Positions 17,415 to 25,503 of a DNA stretch of 64,000 nucleotides are shown here, piece after piece. Under the pieces are notes generated by a model. The model saw nothing but the letters and a program-made list of their open reading frames with translations, ran no database searches and had not been told where the DNA came from. The translations under genes and the position numbers were made by a program. Location: assembly GCF_000620805.1 (NCBI RefSeq), contig NZ_KK211187.1, positions 2,605,389-2,669,388 of the forward strand. Direction: 5' to 3'. The stretch is from Exiguobacterium undae DSM 14481. Its GTDB lineage: Bacteria; Bacillota; Bacilli; Exiguobacteriales; Exiguobacteriaceae. Each line of letters starts with the position of its first letter. Positions within the stretch are counted from its first letter, which is position 1.

Positions 17415-17960
17415 ATGACCATTTTAGATGGGGTATTCATCGCCGTCTCCGTATTTTGGTTACTCGAACTGTTTCTTTTTCGAAACCGGCAGAAAGAACC
17501 GTCTCCACTTGAAGAACGACGAAGTTTTTATTCCATTTTGGCTACTTTAGTCGTTACGATTCTGTTGTCCATTTTGTTCAGCAGATCAGAACCATCCGTC
17601 CTATTACAACAAATCGGACTCACCTTCTTAAGTATTGGGGTTCTGTTGCGTTATTGGGGGATTTATCATTTGAAACATCAATTTACCCGTCACGTTGCAG
17701 TCAATCCGGGAGATCAACTCGTCAGTACAGGTCCTTATCGTGCCTTGCGTCACCCGCTTTACACCGGTTTACTTTTCATCACGGCCGGCTTTCCCCTGTA
17801 CTTCGGACACTTGATATTGACGTTATTCGCGACAGTGCTGATGTTTTTTGCTTTATTACACCGCATTCGAATCGAAGAACGGCTGTTAACCGAAGGCTTC
17901 GGACCGGCTTATACTGCATGGGCACGTAAAAGAAAACGATTAATTCCGTTCATTTACTAA
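17415..17960 (+). CDS. Isoprenylcysteine carboxyl methyltransferase (ICMT)-like membrane protein
   Basis: From ATG 17415 (AAGGGGGCG seven bases upstream) the product has 181 residues and about five membrane helices. It carries the ICMT/PEMT signatures LLRYWGIYHLKHQFTRHVAV, GPYRALRHPLYTGLL and the C-terminal RIRIEERLLTEGFGPAY, which form the SAM-binding site in this superfamily. Members methylate membrane-embedded carboxyl or lipid substrates. It is only 22 bases before a carotenoid desaturase/oxygenase gene, so the natural guess is a carotenoid-derived or other isoprenoid acceptor, as proposed for methyltransferase-like genes near crt loci; this is inference. Confidence 0.78.
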   Translation: MTILDGVFIAVSVFWLLELFLFRNRQKEPSPLEERRSFYSILATLVVTILLSILFSRSEPSVLLQQIGLTFLSIGVLLRYWGIYHLKHQFTRHVAVNPGDQLVSTGPYRALRHPLYTGLLFITAGFPLYFGHLILTLFATVLMFFALLHRIRIEERLLTEGFGPAYTAWARKRKRLIPFIY

Positions 17961-17982
17961 GACATAAGGAGATGTGATTTTT

Positions 17983-19470
17983 TTGAAAAAACAAGCTGTA
18001 GTCATTGGAGCAGGTTTAGCAGGTATGTCCGCCGCAATTCGCCTCGCAGGAGACGGATACAACGTCACGATGCTTGAGCAAAACGGAAATGTTGGCGGGA
18101 AGTTGAACCAACGGAGTGGTCAAGGGTTCACCTTTGATACCGGTCCATCCATCTTGACAATGCCTTGGGTGCTCGAACAACTCTTTACGAGTGTGCATCG
18201 TCGCCTGGACGATTACTTAGAAATTGAACGAATCGAACCGCAATGGCGGACATTTTTCGAAGACGGGACACAGCTCGATGTCAAAGGCGATTTGCCGGGG
18301 ATGCTCGAAGAGTTTAAAAAAGTCTCTGATCAAGCTGACTTCGTCGAACTGTTCAGCTATTCGAAAAAAATGTATGATCTCTGCTTAGACAGCTTCTATA
18401 AATATAGTCTCGAAGATTTAAAAGACTTAAAAAAATACCATACGATGTCAGAATTACTGAAGATGGATCCGCTTAATACCGTTGCAAGCGGTACAAAAAA
18501 ACATCTCAATAACAAGTATCTCGAACAGTTGTTCAACTATATGGTCATGTACGTCGGATCCAATCCGTACGAAGCACCTGCTGTCTTCAATCAAATGATT
18601 TATGTTCAGATGGGGCTCGGCATCTACTATGTCAAAGGTGGTATGTACAATATCGCCCGCGCGATGAAAACCGTCCTCGATGAGCTTCGTGTGACGGTTC
18701 ACGTCAACACACCGGTTGAGCGGGTCGTCACGGAAGGAAAACGCGCGATTGGCGTGGAAGCAAAAGACGGTACTTTCTATCCGGCTGATGTCGTCGTGTC
18801 GAATCTCGAGGTCATTCCGACGTATGAGCGTCTCGTTGCTGACAAAAAAGGACCAAAACAGGCTAAAAAACTCAATCAATCGTTTGTTCCATCTGTCTCG
18901 GGTCTTGTCCTCCTCCTTGGTGTCAATCGCGAATACAAGGACTTAAAACATCATAACTTCTTCTTCTCCGACGATCCGGAGCGTGAATTCGCGCAAATGT
19001 TCAAGGAAGGTGTACCACCGGAAGATCCAACGATTTATGTCGGTGTTTCGTCTAAATCCGATGCTTCGCAGGCGCCTGAAGGCAAGGATAACTTGTTTGT
19101 CCTGACACACGTTCCGCCACTGACAAAACAAGGTGGAAAAACCGATTGGGATGCTTATCGCGAAGTTGTCCTCGATAAATTGGAACGCATGGGGGTAACG
19201 GATTTACGGGAAGCGATTGAGTTCGAATACCGTTTCACACCGGAAGATTTACAATCGCTGTACGGTCCAAACGGCGGCTCCATCTATGGAGTGGCTGCTG
19301 ACCGGAAAAAGAATGGTGGATTTAAAATCCCATCGAAGAGTGATCTGTATGAAGGGCTCTATTTTGTCGGCGGATCAACGCATCCGGGCGGAGGCGTACC
19401 GATGGTCACATTGTCTGGTCAGCTCACGGCTGATTTAATCCAGAAACATGAAAATCCCGTCAAAGCGTGA
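17983..19470 (+). CDS. CrtI/CrtN-family carotenoid desaturase or diapolycopene-type oxygenase
   Basis: The start is TTG 17983, eleven bases after AAGGAG; GTG 17974 is only two bases from it. The 495-residue flavoprotein begins with the FAD-binding VIGAGLAGMSAAIRLA, continues LEQNGNVGGKLNQRSGQGF and FDTGPSILTMP, and ends with FVGGSTHPGGGVPMVTLSGQ, all CrtI-family hallmarks. It belongs to the Bacillales C30 carotenoid group, in which CrtN desaturates diapophytoene and CrtP/CrtNb oxidises terminal methyls. The sequence alone does not let me separate the two roles; lack of an adjacent crtM slightly favours a tailoring role. It is cotranscribed with an ICMT-like methyltransferase. Confidence 0.82.
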   Translation: MKKQAVVIGAGLAGMSAAIRLAGDGYNVTMLEQNGNVGGKLNQRSGQGFTFDTGPSILTMPWVLEQLFTSVHRRLDDYLEIERIEPQWRTFFEDGTQLDVKGDLPGMLEEFKKVSDQADFVELFSYSKKMYDLCLDSFYKYSLEDLKDLKKYHTMSELLKMDPLNTVASGTKKHLNNKYLEQLFNYMVMYVGSNPYEAPAVFNQMIYVQMGLGIYYVKGGMYNIARAMKTVLDELRVTVHVNTPVERVVTEGKRAIGVEAKDGTFYPADVVVSNLEVIPTYERLVADKKGPKQAKKLNQSFVPSVSGLVLLLGVNREYKDLKHHNFFFSDDPEREFAQMFKEGVPPEDPTIYVGVSSKSDASQAPEGKDNLFVLTHVPPLTKQGGKTDWDAYREVVLDKLERMGVTDLREAIEFEYRFTPEDLQSLYGPNGGSIYGVAADRKKNGGFKIPSKSDLYEGLYFVGGSTHPGGGVPMVTLSGQLTADLIQKHENPVKA

Positions 19471-19478
19471 TAACCAAT

Positions 19479-19521
19479 AAAACAGGAGATCGTCCCTTAA
19501 GGGGGATGATCTCCTGTTTTA
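19479..19521. terminator. Bidirectional terminator between carotenoid gene and phosphatase
   Basis: AAAACAGGAGATC...GATCTCCTGTTTT with an inner TCCC/GGG pairing around TTAA; convergent genes on both sides. Confidence 0.88.
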
Positions 19522-20085
19522 TTTGGATGATGAAGCCAGTGATACTTCTTCGATTTGAAGGCATCTCTCGCCGTCAAATACTAAACGATAAACGGCTGGC
19601 ATCGCTAAACGCGACCAAAAGGAGTAATCGTATGCCGGATCAAAATGCTGCATCAACAACACCATGATATTCCCGTGCGTCCCGACGACAACTGTCTCAT
19701 TTGTGTGTTTCCTGATTAACTGCTGCGTACCTGCAACAACACGGTACTGCGCAATGTCGTTTGATTCTCCGCCGTATGGATTTTTGTCCGGGTGATTCCA
19801 GACGTATTCGACAGCTTGCTGAAAATCATCCAGTTGACCGGGAGCCAGTAATCGTTCTTGAAATGCTTCCGCCTCCTCGATCGGCAGTCCATAATGTTCC
19901 GCTACCGGTTGAACGGTTTCAATTGCCCGCCGGTAGGGACTCGCATAAATGTAATCCGGTTGAACCTCTCGAAAAAGTGAAATCAGTTGTTTGGCGTCAG
20001 CCGTGCCCCGCTCGGATAGTGGTCGTGCTATTTCGTCCGGCGAATAGGTCGAATGGGCATGTCTTACTAAATAAATGGTTGTCAT
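19519..20085 (-). CDS. Histidine phosphatase (phosphoglycerate mutase-like) family protein
   Basis: From ATG 20085 (AAGGGAG eight bases upstream) the protein has 188 residues. The phosphohistidine motif reads LVRHAHSTYS (RHA instead of the usual RHG), with SPYRRAIETVQP near residue 57 and VVVGTHGNIMVLLM near 140 supplying the second catalytic histidine. Such enzymes dephosphorylate small metabolites or proteins; the substrate is unknown. It starts only 13 bases after the response regulator stop, making it the third gene of a kinase-regulator-phosphatase operon. A role in that signalling unit is possible but unproven. Confidence 0.85.
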   Translation of the reverse strand: MTTIYLVRHAHSTYSPDEIARPLSERGTADAKQLISLFREVQPDYIYASPYRRAIETVQPVAEHYGLPIEEAEAFQERLLAPGQLDDFQQAVEYVWNHPDKNPYGGESNDIAQYRVVAGTQQLIRKHTNETVVVGTHGNIMVLLMQHFDPAYDYSFWSRLAMPAVYRLVFDGERCLQIEEVSLASSSK

Positions 20086-20098
20086 GGTGTCTCCCTTC

Positions 20099-20779
20099 TC
20101 AACTCTCATTTGTTGTTTCGAGCAATCGATACCCCACTCCCCGGACCGTCTCTAAATGAACATCAATTGGAAACCCGGCACGGCGTAATTTTTCGCGCAG
20201 ATGGCGGATGTGTGAATCGATGGTTCGTGGTTCGATGGACTCGTCATCTCCCCACAGTGAGAGGACGAGCTGCTCCCTCGATAAAATACGATTCTTCGAG
20301 GCGAGCAATTTCCCTAACAGTTGAAATTCCGTTTTGGTCAGGAGGATTTTTTGTTGGTTGAATTCACAACGGTACGCAGCAGCATCATAAGACAGTCCAT
20401 GAAATGTCTCTTGTTCCTGTTTGACTCGACCAATCAATAGTTCGATCCGTGCCAGTAGTTCTCCTTCATGGATCGGTTTCGCGACATAGTCATCTGCCCC
20501 TACTTCATGCCCTCGTAAAATGTCCTCTTTTTGATTACGTGCCGTCACCATGATGATCGGAAAATCAGCAACCTGTCGGATTTTTTGGCATAATATCCAC
20601 CCATCCATTTCAGGCATCATGACATCCAATAAGGCCAAGTCGATCGGTACGGTTCGAACCAGTTCTAACGCTTTTTGGGCTGAATCGACCAAATGACAGG
20701 TATGCCCATAAGGTGCCAGATATAACTTCATCAATTGAAGCATCCGTGGTTCATCATCTACGATTAATATTCGTGCCAT
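20099..20779 (-). CDS. OmpR/PhoB-type response regulator
   Basis: From ATG 20779 the protein has 226 residues. The receiver domain (1-115) shows the acidic pair in ILIVDDEPRM, the phospho-acceptor aspartate in LALLDVMMPEMDG (near 52), the switch Thr in IIMVTARN and the conserved lysine in YVAKPIHE (near 104). The C-terminal winged helix (130-222) contains KTEFQLLGKLLASKNRILSR and the recognition region PRTIDSHIRHLREKLR. Its ribosome-binding site lies in the end of the kinase gene, four bases away, so the two are coupled. Likely targets are the operon itself and the divergent ydhK-like lipoprotein gene. Confidence 0.92.
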   Translation of the reverse strand: MARILIVDDEPRMLQLMKLYLAPYGHTCHLVDSAQKALELVRTVPIDLALLDVMMPEMDGWILCQKIRQVADFPIIMVTARNQKEDILRGHEVGADDYVAKPIHEGELLARIELLIGRVKQEQETFHGLSYDAAAYRCEFNQQKILLTKTEFQLLGKLLASKNRILSREQLVLSLWGDDESIEPRTIDSHIRHLREKLRRAGFPIDVHLETVRGVGYRLLETTNES

Positions 20780-20783
20780 TTTT

Positions 20784-22145
20784 TCACGCCCTCCATTGAA
20801 CTGTGACGCATGTCCCGGCATGCCATTCGCTTTTTATGTCGAGTGTCGCATCATGCGCTTGAACGATTGCCGTCGCAATCGTTAACCCGAGACCCGATCC
20901 GCCGCGGCTTCTGGAGCGTGATGGTTCACTCCGGTACAAGCGTTTTTTCACATGCGGCAATGCCTCTTCGGAAATCCCTATCCCCGTATCTTTTACTGTA
21001 AAATATGCTCCGGTCTCATTTTTTCCATAGCTGACCTCAATTTTACCGACCTCTGTATACTTCCGGGCATTATCGAGCAAATTTAACAGGACTTGACCAA
21101 GCCGGACTTGATCTCCCATTACAGTTACAGGATGACCTGACACCACAAAACGCAGTCCCTTTTCTTCAATCGCCGGTCGCATTTTGTCGGCAATCGATAA
21201 AATCACCTCGTCAAGTGCAAGCGGCAAACGATCGACCGAAAATTGATTTTCGTCCAGACGAGCAAGTAACATCAAGTGTTCGATCAGTTGGCTGAGGTGA
21301 TTACTTTCTTCCTTGATAATGGAAAGATACATCGTTTTGTCAGAGTCGGGCAAATCGGGACGACTCAAGATATCAGCGTACCCTTTGACATACGTCAGTG
21401 GCGTTCGCAATTCATGCGAGATGTGTGCTAAAAATTCTGTGCGTTCACGGTTTACGTAGTCGAGATCTTTTGCCAGTTGGGTAATGGATCGTGCCAATGC
21501 ACCCAGTTCATCTGAACGCTCAATCGGTAAATCCACTTCCAGGTTTCCGTCCCTCAACTTTGCGGTCGCCCGTTCCATGTTAATCAGCGGTTTCGAGATT
21601 AAACGTGTACAGAGCGCTACCGTGACCAGTGATAGAAGGACCGCGATGATTCCCACCTGAATGAACTGTTGCTGCAACGGTTTGACGACTTGTTGAATCA
21701 ATCTTTCAGGAGCAAACATAAAAACATGCCCGCGATGACTGCCCGCAATGGTGATCGGACTATCCGTCATCAAAAAGTTTCCATGCTCCATTGGCGTCTG
21801 TAGCACTAAATCCTTTCGTTGATCTTGAAATTCAGTATGCGTCAATTCTGTTTTCATTTCTTCCGTTAAACGATTGGAAGATTTCAGGATTTTTCCCTTT
21901 TGATCGGTCACGACGACAGTAAATTCAGAAGCAGATTCCATTAAACTGACATGATCAATCGTTTCTTGATCAAATGACTTTTCCAAAACGTCTCGATGCG
22001 TATTTCCGCGATTCAATAATCCGGACAACACTTCATCGGTACGTTGATTCACAAGATTTAAATACAACGTACTAAAAAGAATACTCCCTATCAGAAAGAG
22101 CGCTGTGAAAAACAGCAGACCGATGTAATGAGAAATATGCCGCAT
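20784..22145 (-). CDS. Membrane sensor histidine kinase
   Basis: I start at ATG 22145, which follows AAGGAGGGGGAG; the longer ORF from 22256 would add 37 residues containing the promoter region. The 453-residue protein has a first helix (about 7-30), an extracellular sensor domain of about 135 residues, a second helix (about 167-188), HAMP, the phospho-acceptor histidine in HISHELRTPLTYVKGYADIL (near 245), the N box LLNLLDNARKYT and the G boxes DTGIGISEEA and GGSGLGLTIA. It pairs with the adjacent regulator. The divergent His/Met-rich YdhK-like lipoprotein suggests metal or envelope stress as signal, but nothing in the sensor domain names the ligand. Confidence 0.9.
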   Translation of the reverse strand: MRHISHYIGLLFFTALFLIGSILFSTLYLNLVNQRTDEVLSGLLNRGNTHRDVLEKSFDQETIDHVSLMESASEFTVVVTDQKGKILKSSNRLTEEMKTELTHTEFQDQRKDLVLQTPMEHGNFLMTDSPITIAGSHRGHVFMFAPERLIQQVVKPLQQQFIQVGIIAVLLSLVTVALCTRLISKPLINMERATAKLRDGNLEVDLPIERSDELGALARSITQLAKDLDYVNRERTEFLAHISHELRTPLTYVKGYADILSRPDLPDSDKTMYLSIIKEESNHLSQLIEHLMLLARLDENQFSVDRLPLALDEVILSIADKMRPAIEEKGLRFVVSGHPVTVMGDQVRLGQVLLNLLDNARKYTEVGKIEVSYGKNETGAYFTVKDTGIGISEEALPHVKKRLYRSEPSRSRSRGGSGLGLTIATAIVQAHDATLDIKSEWHAGTCVTVQWRA

Positions 22146-22305
22146 ACTCCCCCTCCTTAACTTCCTTCTGCTAAGTATAAGGATTTTTGAATCGAAAATG
22201 TATGTCAGGACACAGGAAACACAAATCGTCACGCTTTCTGCACGGTTTTTGCACACGCAACGGGTATAGTCGTAATGTAATCAGATTCATACGGGAGGTA
22301 CATTC

Positions 22306-22875
22306 ATGAAGAAACAAATGTTTGTTACAACACTGGCTCTCACTGCCGTTTTAGGTCTCGGTGCTTGTGGAACCGACTCTGATTCCTCCGGTTCGCACGA
22401 CATGCATGACGCCGATAAAAGCAGCTCACATGATGGAATGATGCATTCAAGTGACGGAAAGGTTCCAGAAGGAATCAAACAAGCTGAAAATCCGAAGTTC
22501 GAGGATAACAGTAAAGTCATTTTTGCTTCTGATCATATGCAAGGGATGGATGGTGCGAAAGGCACGGTCGTCGAAGCCTTCGACACAACGGTCTATGCGG
22601 TCAGTTATACGCCAACGACCGGCGGAAAAAAAGTCACCAACCATAAATGGGTCATCCAGGAAGAACTCAACCCCGTCCCTGCTTCGGCTTTAAGTAAGGG
22701 AGACGACGTGACACTTGCCGCTGATCACATGAAAGGAATGGACGGTGCTGAAGCTACAATCGACAGTGCGGAACAGACGACGGTCTATATGGTTGATTTT
22801 AAGCCGACGACCGGTGGAAAAACCGTCAAAAATCATAAATGGGTCACAGAGGATGAACTTCAGGCAGATAATTAA
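22306..22875 (+). CDS. ydhK: YdhK-like DUF1541 lipoprotein, His/Met-rich
   Basis: The 189-residue precursor has a lipobox LGLGACG (Cys 21), so it is anchored to the outer membrane leaflet. A hydrophilic linker rich in His, Met, Asp and Ser (HDMHDADKSSSHDGMMH) precedes two tandem DUF1541 repeats (about 62-118 and 127-186), each with the pattern DHMxGMxGA, a TTVYxVxxxPTTGGK strand and KNHKWV. The His/Met pairs resemble copper- or silver-binding sequences; family members are found near copper-handling genes. It is transcribed divergently from a two-component operon that probably controls it. A plausible promoter is TTGCAC at about 22252 with TAATGT 18 bases on. Confidence 0.82.
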   Translation: MKKQMFVTTLALTAVLGLGACGTDSDSSGSHDMHDADKSSSHDGMMHSSDGKVPEGIKQAENPKFEDNSKVIFASDHMQGMDGAKGTVVEAFDTTVYAVSYTPTTGGKKVTNHKWVIQEELNPVPASALSKGDDVTLAADHMKGMDGAEATIDSAEQTTVYMVDFKPTTGGKTVKNHKWVTEDELQADN

Positions 22876-22911
22876 AAAAAGCCCGCTCATCAAAGGATGA
22901 ACGGGCTTTTT
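22874..22911. terminator. Bidirectional terminator shared by ydhK and tRNA-Val copy 2
   Basis: AAAGCCCG(C)TCATC pairs with GATGA(A)CGGGCTTT; T-runs on both strands. It ends the lipoprotein gene on the plus strand and the tRNA on the minus strand. Confidence 0.85.
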
Positions 22912-22915
22912 GGTA

Positions 22916-22988
22916 TGATTCTGACTGGGCTCGAACCAGCGACCTCTACCCTGTCAAGGTAGCGCTCTCCCAGCTGAGCTACAGAATC
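22916..22988 (-). tRNA. tRNA-Val (anticodon GAC), copy 2
   Basis: Base-for-base identical to the tRNA at 12402-12474, including discriminator A and no encoded CCA. The identity extends a few bases downstream (to TGGTATGATTCTG on the plus strand) but the terminator stem differs. It has its own promoter: TTGCCA (23050-23055) and TATATT (23027-23032) 17 bases apart. Like copy 1 it is a monocistronic tRNA unit. Confidence 0.95.
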
Positions 22989-23026
22989 ATGATGCAGTAC
23001 GTTATGTACTTGCTAGGACATGTATT

Positions 23027-23055
23027 AATATAGCAAGAAACTAACAATCTGGCAA
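23027..23055 (-). promoter_or_regulatory. Promoter of tRNA-Val copy 2
   Basis: Minus-strand TTGCCA-17-TATATT, about 38 bases upstream of the tRNA 5' end. Confidence 0.6.
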
Positions 23056-23087
23056 GTACTTTTCTAAAAAAATATGAAAAAGAACGA

Positions 23088-23143
23088 GAAACGGGACTGA
23101 AGCACACCATGCATCCAAAAATACAGGCTTTTTTCAGTCCCGT
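23088..23143 (-). terminator. Possible terminator after nitroreductase
   Basis: ACGGGACTGAA pairs with TTCAGTCCCGT across a 31-base loop; only a broken T-run (TTTCTCGTTCTTTTT) follows on the minus strand, so efficiency is doubtful. Confidence 0.45.
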
Positions 23144-23149
23144 CTCCTG

Positions 23150-23776
23150 TTATAAGATCGTTGTTACTTGATCAACCGGTAATCGGAGTGCCGGACGTTT
23201 TTTCGCATTTTCAACTGCTTTACCAACAGCAATCAACATGACGGGCACATAACGCTCATCCGTGATGAACGTATCCGTAAAGGCTTGATGGTTGAAGCCA
23301 CCCATTGCGAGCGTCGATAATCCCTTCGCTTCCGCAACCAACATGAGTTGCATCGCAGCCAGGCTCGCATTCGACATCGCTGCATCTCGGGCATAGGCTT
23401 CGCTTTGATAAGCTCCCTCGACTTGTCCTTTAATGGAATCAAACAGATCTTCTGTCATTCCGCCCGCCTCGACTGCCGGTCCGTATACGGGATTGTAGTT
23501 CCGGTTTGCCTGCAGATCCCCGAGTACTGCAATGACGACTGAAGAGGAACTGACGGCCGGTTGATTATAAGCAATCGGAGCCAGTTGTTGTTTCGCTTCT
23601 TCTGAATGGAATGCTAAGAAATGCCAGTGTTGCAAGTTCCAGGCACTTGGTGCAGCTGTCGTCAATTCAATCAGTTCCTCGACTTCCGTTTGCGAAAGCG
23701 TAAAGGTTTCATCGTAATGACGAACTGATCGGCGTTCTGTCAAAAGCGATAGTGTTTCGGTTAATGTTTGATTCAT
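23150..23776 (-). CDS. Nitroreductase-family NAD(P)H flavin oxidoreductase
   Basis: The 208-residue protein has nitroreductase-family signatures: TERRSVRHYDETF near the N-terminus (FMN phosphate contacts), TAAPSAWNLQHWHFLAFHSE near 40-60, NASLAAMQLMLVAEAKGLST and AMGGFNHQAF near 130-165. These FMN homodimers reduce nitroaromatics, quinones or flavins with NAD(P)H. It resembles the YodC/YdgI subgroup of Bacillus. The start ATG 23776 follows AAGGGGGATTATC. It is a single gene, downstream (in its own direction) of a long tRNA upstream region. Confidence 0.9.
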   Translation of the reverse strand: MNQTLTETLSLLTERRSVRHYDETFTLSQTEVEELIELTTAAPSAWNLQHWHFLAFHSEEAKQQLAPIAYNQPAVSSSSVVIAVLGDLQANRNYNPVYGPAVEAGGMTEDLFDSIKGQVEGAYQSEAYARDAAMSNASLAAMQLMLVAEAKGLSTLAMGGFNHQAFTDTFITDERYVPVMLIAVGKAVENAKKRPALRLPVDQVTTIL

Positions 23777-23883
23777 GATAATCCCCCTTAAAATACATCT
23801 GTTTACTTTGTTATCGTATCATCCTCTGTGCCAGCTGTCATATGACAAGACTTATTTAACCGCCTTCTGTTATAAAACAATAA

Positions 23884-23912
23884 TTGACATTAACATTCTG
23901 TACTAGTACAAT
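23884..23912 (+). promoter_or_regulatory. Near-consensus SigA promoter of the yhfH-like gene
   Basis: TTGACA (23884-23889) and TACAAT (23907-23912) with a 17-base spacer; one of the best SigA promoters in the window, driving a 48-residue protein. Confidence 0.8.
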
Positions 23913-23969
23913 AAAATTATTCAAGTGCTACCCACTGACACAACGAGGACTAAGAGGAGGAATATAATC

Positions 23970-24116
23970 ATGGAACAACCCCTGTATCAAGAGACGTCTC
24001 CAGAATTTTACCGCCAACTTCCCGTCAAAACCTGTTCACATTGCGGAAAAGAAATGGACGAACAGTGTGAATCGTATAAAACAGAGTGCGATGAGTGTGC
24101 AGTAACGGAACATTAA
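23970..24116 (+). CDS. YhfH-like small protein with a four-cysteine zinc-ribbon-type motif
   Basis: From ATG 23970, eight bases after AAGAGGAGG, the product is 48 residues: an N-terminal part (SPEFYRQLPVK) and CSHCGKEMDE...CDEC, two CxxC pairs spaced like a small zinc ribbon. The pattern FYRxLPxKxCxxCGKxxxEQxESY fits the YhfH family of short Bacillales proteins, which has no known function. The strong promoter, strong ribosome-binding site and dedicated terminator argue that it is highly expressed. Cysteines could bind zinc or sense redox state. Confidence 0.75.
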   Translation: MEQPLYQETSPEFYRQLPVKTCSHCGKEMDEQCESYKTECDECAVTEH

Positions 24117-24130
24117 GAGGCAACAGCACG

Positions 24131-24172
24131 AAAAAGAAGAGCGGACGCACGATGCGTCCACTCTTCTTTTTT
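24131..24172. terminator. Bidirectional terminator after yhfH-like gene
   Basis: AAAAAGAAGAGCGGACGCA pairs with TGCGTCCACTCTTCTTTTT (one mismatch) around CGA. Confidence 0.85.
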
Positions 24173-24185
24173 CTATGTTTGATGA

Positions 24186-25193
24186 TCAATGGATTGTAAA
24201 GGTCTCCGATGCCAGATTGCTGAACTCACGCAGATAATGAAGATAGTGGCTGCCGCCGTAGTTATACCGTCTGTTGTACATCCTCACCACAACAAGTTGT
24301 TGTTCTGGTACGACGAGTAGAAGTGGACCTGTGTTTCCAAGAATTTGATAGGACCCCTTTGGCACTTGTTCTCCGATTTCACTTCTGTCCTTTGCTTCGT
24401 CTTGTACATACCAAAACAATCCATTGTCGGGAAGTTGTGCATCATCATATTGCAGATTTTGAATGGATGTACAAAGTCGAATGACTTCTTCCGGGACTAC
24501 TTGAATCCCTTGATGTCGTCCCATATTCAGGTGCAGGTTTCCCCATATTGCCAATTCTCTTGCGGTGGTATGCAGATTTGAACCCATTCCGTCAGCAAAA
24601 GGATAAAGCTGAAAATCTGCCGCTTGTTTGGGATCATCGATGACTTTAACTAAAGTGGCCGATATCTCCGTCGACCACTTGGTGTACTTAAACCCTAACG
24701 GAACAAAAATCCGCTCTTCTAACAGTCGAGGGAAATCATACCCATACAGATGCTTAAAAAGTTGGGTCATGATTTTGACATTGATTCCACGATAGGCCCA
24801 CCCTTCACCAGCAGCGAACTCCCTGTAGATCGATCCGTCAGCTCGTTCATTCAATCCATGCGAATGCGTGACCAGATGGCGAATGGTCGTACCTTGAACG
24901 ACCCCCGTATCATACGTATTCAAATAGTGTGAGATCAAATCGTCCAGACTATGGATTTTCTTTTCATATAAGGCGAAACCGATGGCGAATGCCAGGTAAC
25001 TTTTACGGGCGGAAGCGATATTGAACATGGAATTTATATGAATCGGGTTCGAGTCCTCATTGGAATGAAACCCTTCATAATGCTCCAGAATGATGTTGTC
25101 ATGCTGCATGACAAGCAACGCAGCGGCACTGCTGTGATTCTGCTCCTTGATCTCACTTACATACGAAATGAGCTGACGGTATGACGCTTGCAA
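24186..25193 (-). CDS. Serine hydrolase of the beta-lactamase/penicillin-binding protein class C family
   Basis: The 335-residue protein starts at TTG 25193 with AAAGGAGC ten bases upstream and has no signal peptide, so it is probably cytoplasmic. SARK (around residue 61-64, in NIASARKSYLAF) supplies the SxxK nucleophile-base pair of the class C beta-lactamase fold; HLVTHSHGL (near 106) and MGSNLHTTARELAIWGNLHL (near 205) are typical of this serine hydrolase family, with a late GNTGPLLLV block. Homologues act as esterases, D-amino-peptidases or carboxypeptidases; substrate unknown. It is divergent from the polysaccharide deacetylase operon. Confidence 0.82.
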   Translation of the reverse strand: MQASYRQLISYVSEIKEQNHSSAAALLVMQHDNIILEHYEGFHSNEDSNPIHINSMFNIASARKSYLAFAIGFALYEKKIHSLDDLISHYLNTYDTGVVQGTTIRHLVTHSHGLNERADGSIYREFAAGEGWAYRGINVKIMTQLFKHLYGYDFPRLLEERIFVPLGFKYTKWSTEISATLVKVIDDPKQAADFQLYPFADGMGSNLHTTARELAIWGNLHLNMGRHQGIQVVPEEVIRLCTSIQNLQYDDAQLPDNGLFWYVQDEAKDRSEIGEQVPKGSYQILGNTGPLLLVVPEQQLVVVRMYNRRYNYGGSHYLHYLREFSNLASETFTIH

Positions 25194-25503
25194 ATGAACA
25201 ACGCTCCTTTCCGATTCTTAATCAAGTATTCGCTCTCCTCGTCGTACTTCCTCTACATGTCTTGATATTGCTTACCTGTAAAATAAAGACACCAATTCGT
25301 CTGATTTGTGATGCGACACTTCACGTTAAGGGCTTTGTACCATTCCTGTTTTTATACAGAAAAACACCCTTCTTCTATTTAAAATGAGTTTTTTCGAAAA
25401 ACAGCCCACTCAGTCATCTTTTTGTAATATTTTTGTTACAAATGAAATAGACAAAATGTTACAGTTAACTCATAAGATTTTCCGCAAAGGAGCTCAGACA
25501 GCG
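25194..25503. promoter_or_regulatory. Intergenic control region with WalR-type box before the deacetylase-ykyA operon
   Basis: TGTAAT-ATTTT-TGTTAC at 25423-25439 matches the WalR (YycF) box TGTWAH-N5-TGTWAH at every position and is also part of an inverted repeat TTTGTAA-N8-TTACAAA (25421-25442). A possible promoter TAGACA-17-CATAAG follows at about 25450-25478. The adjoining genes encode a cell-surface deacetylase and the YkyA lipoprotein, the sort of envelope function the WalRK system controls. The rest of the gap holds no ORF or RNA that I can recognise. Confidence 0.5.

Noticed and set aside
12402-22988. Genomic island bounded by tRNA attachment sites
   Set aside because: No integrase, no partial tRNA copy and no phage or plasmid genes; both tRNAs are complete with promoters, so gene duplication is simpler.
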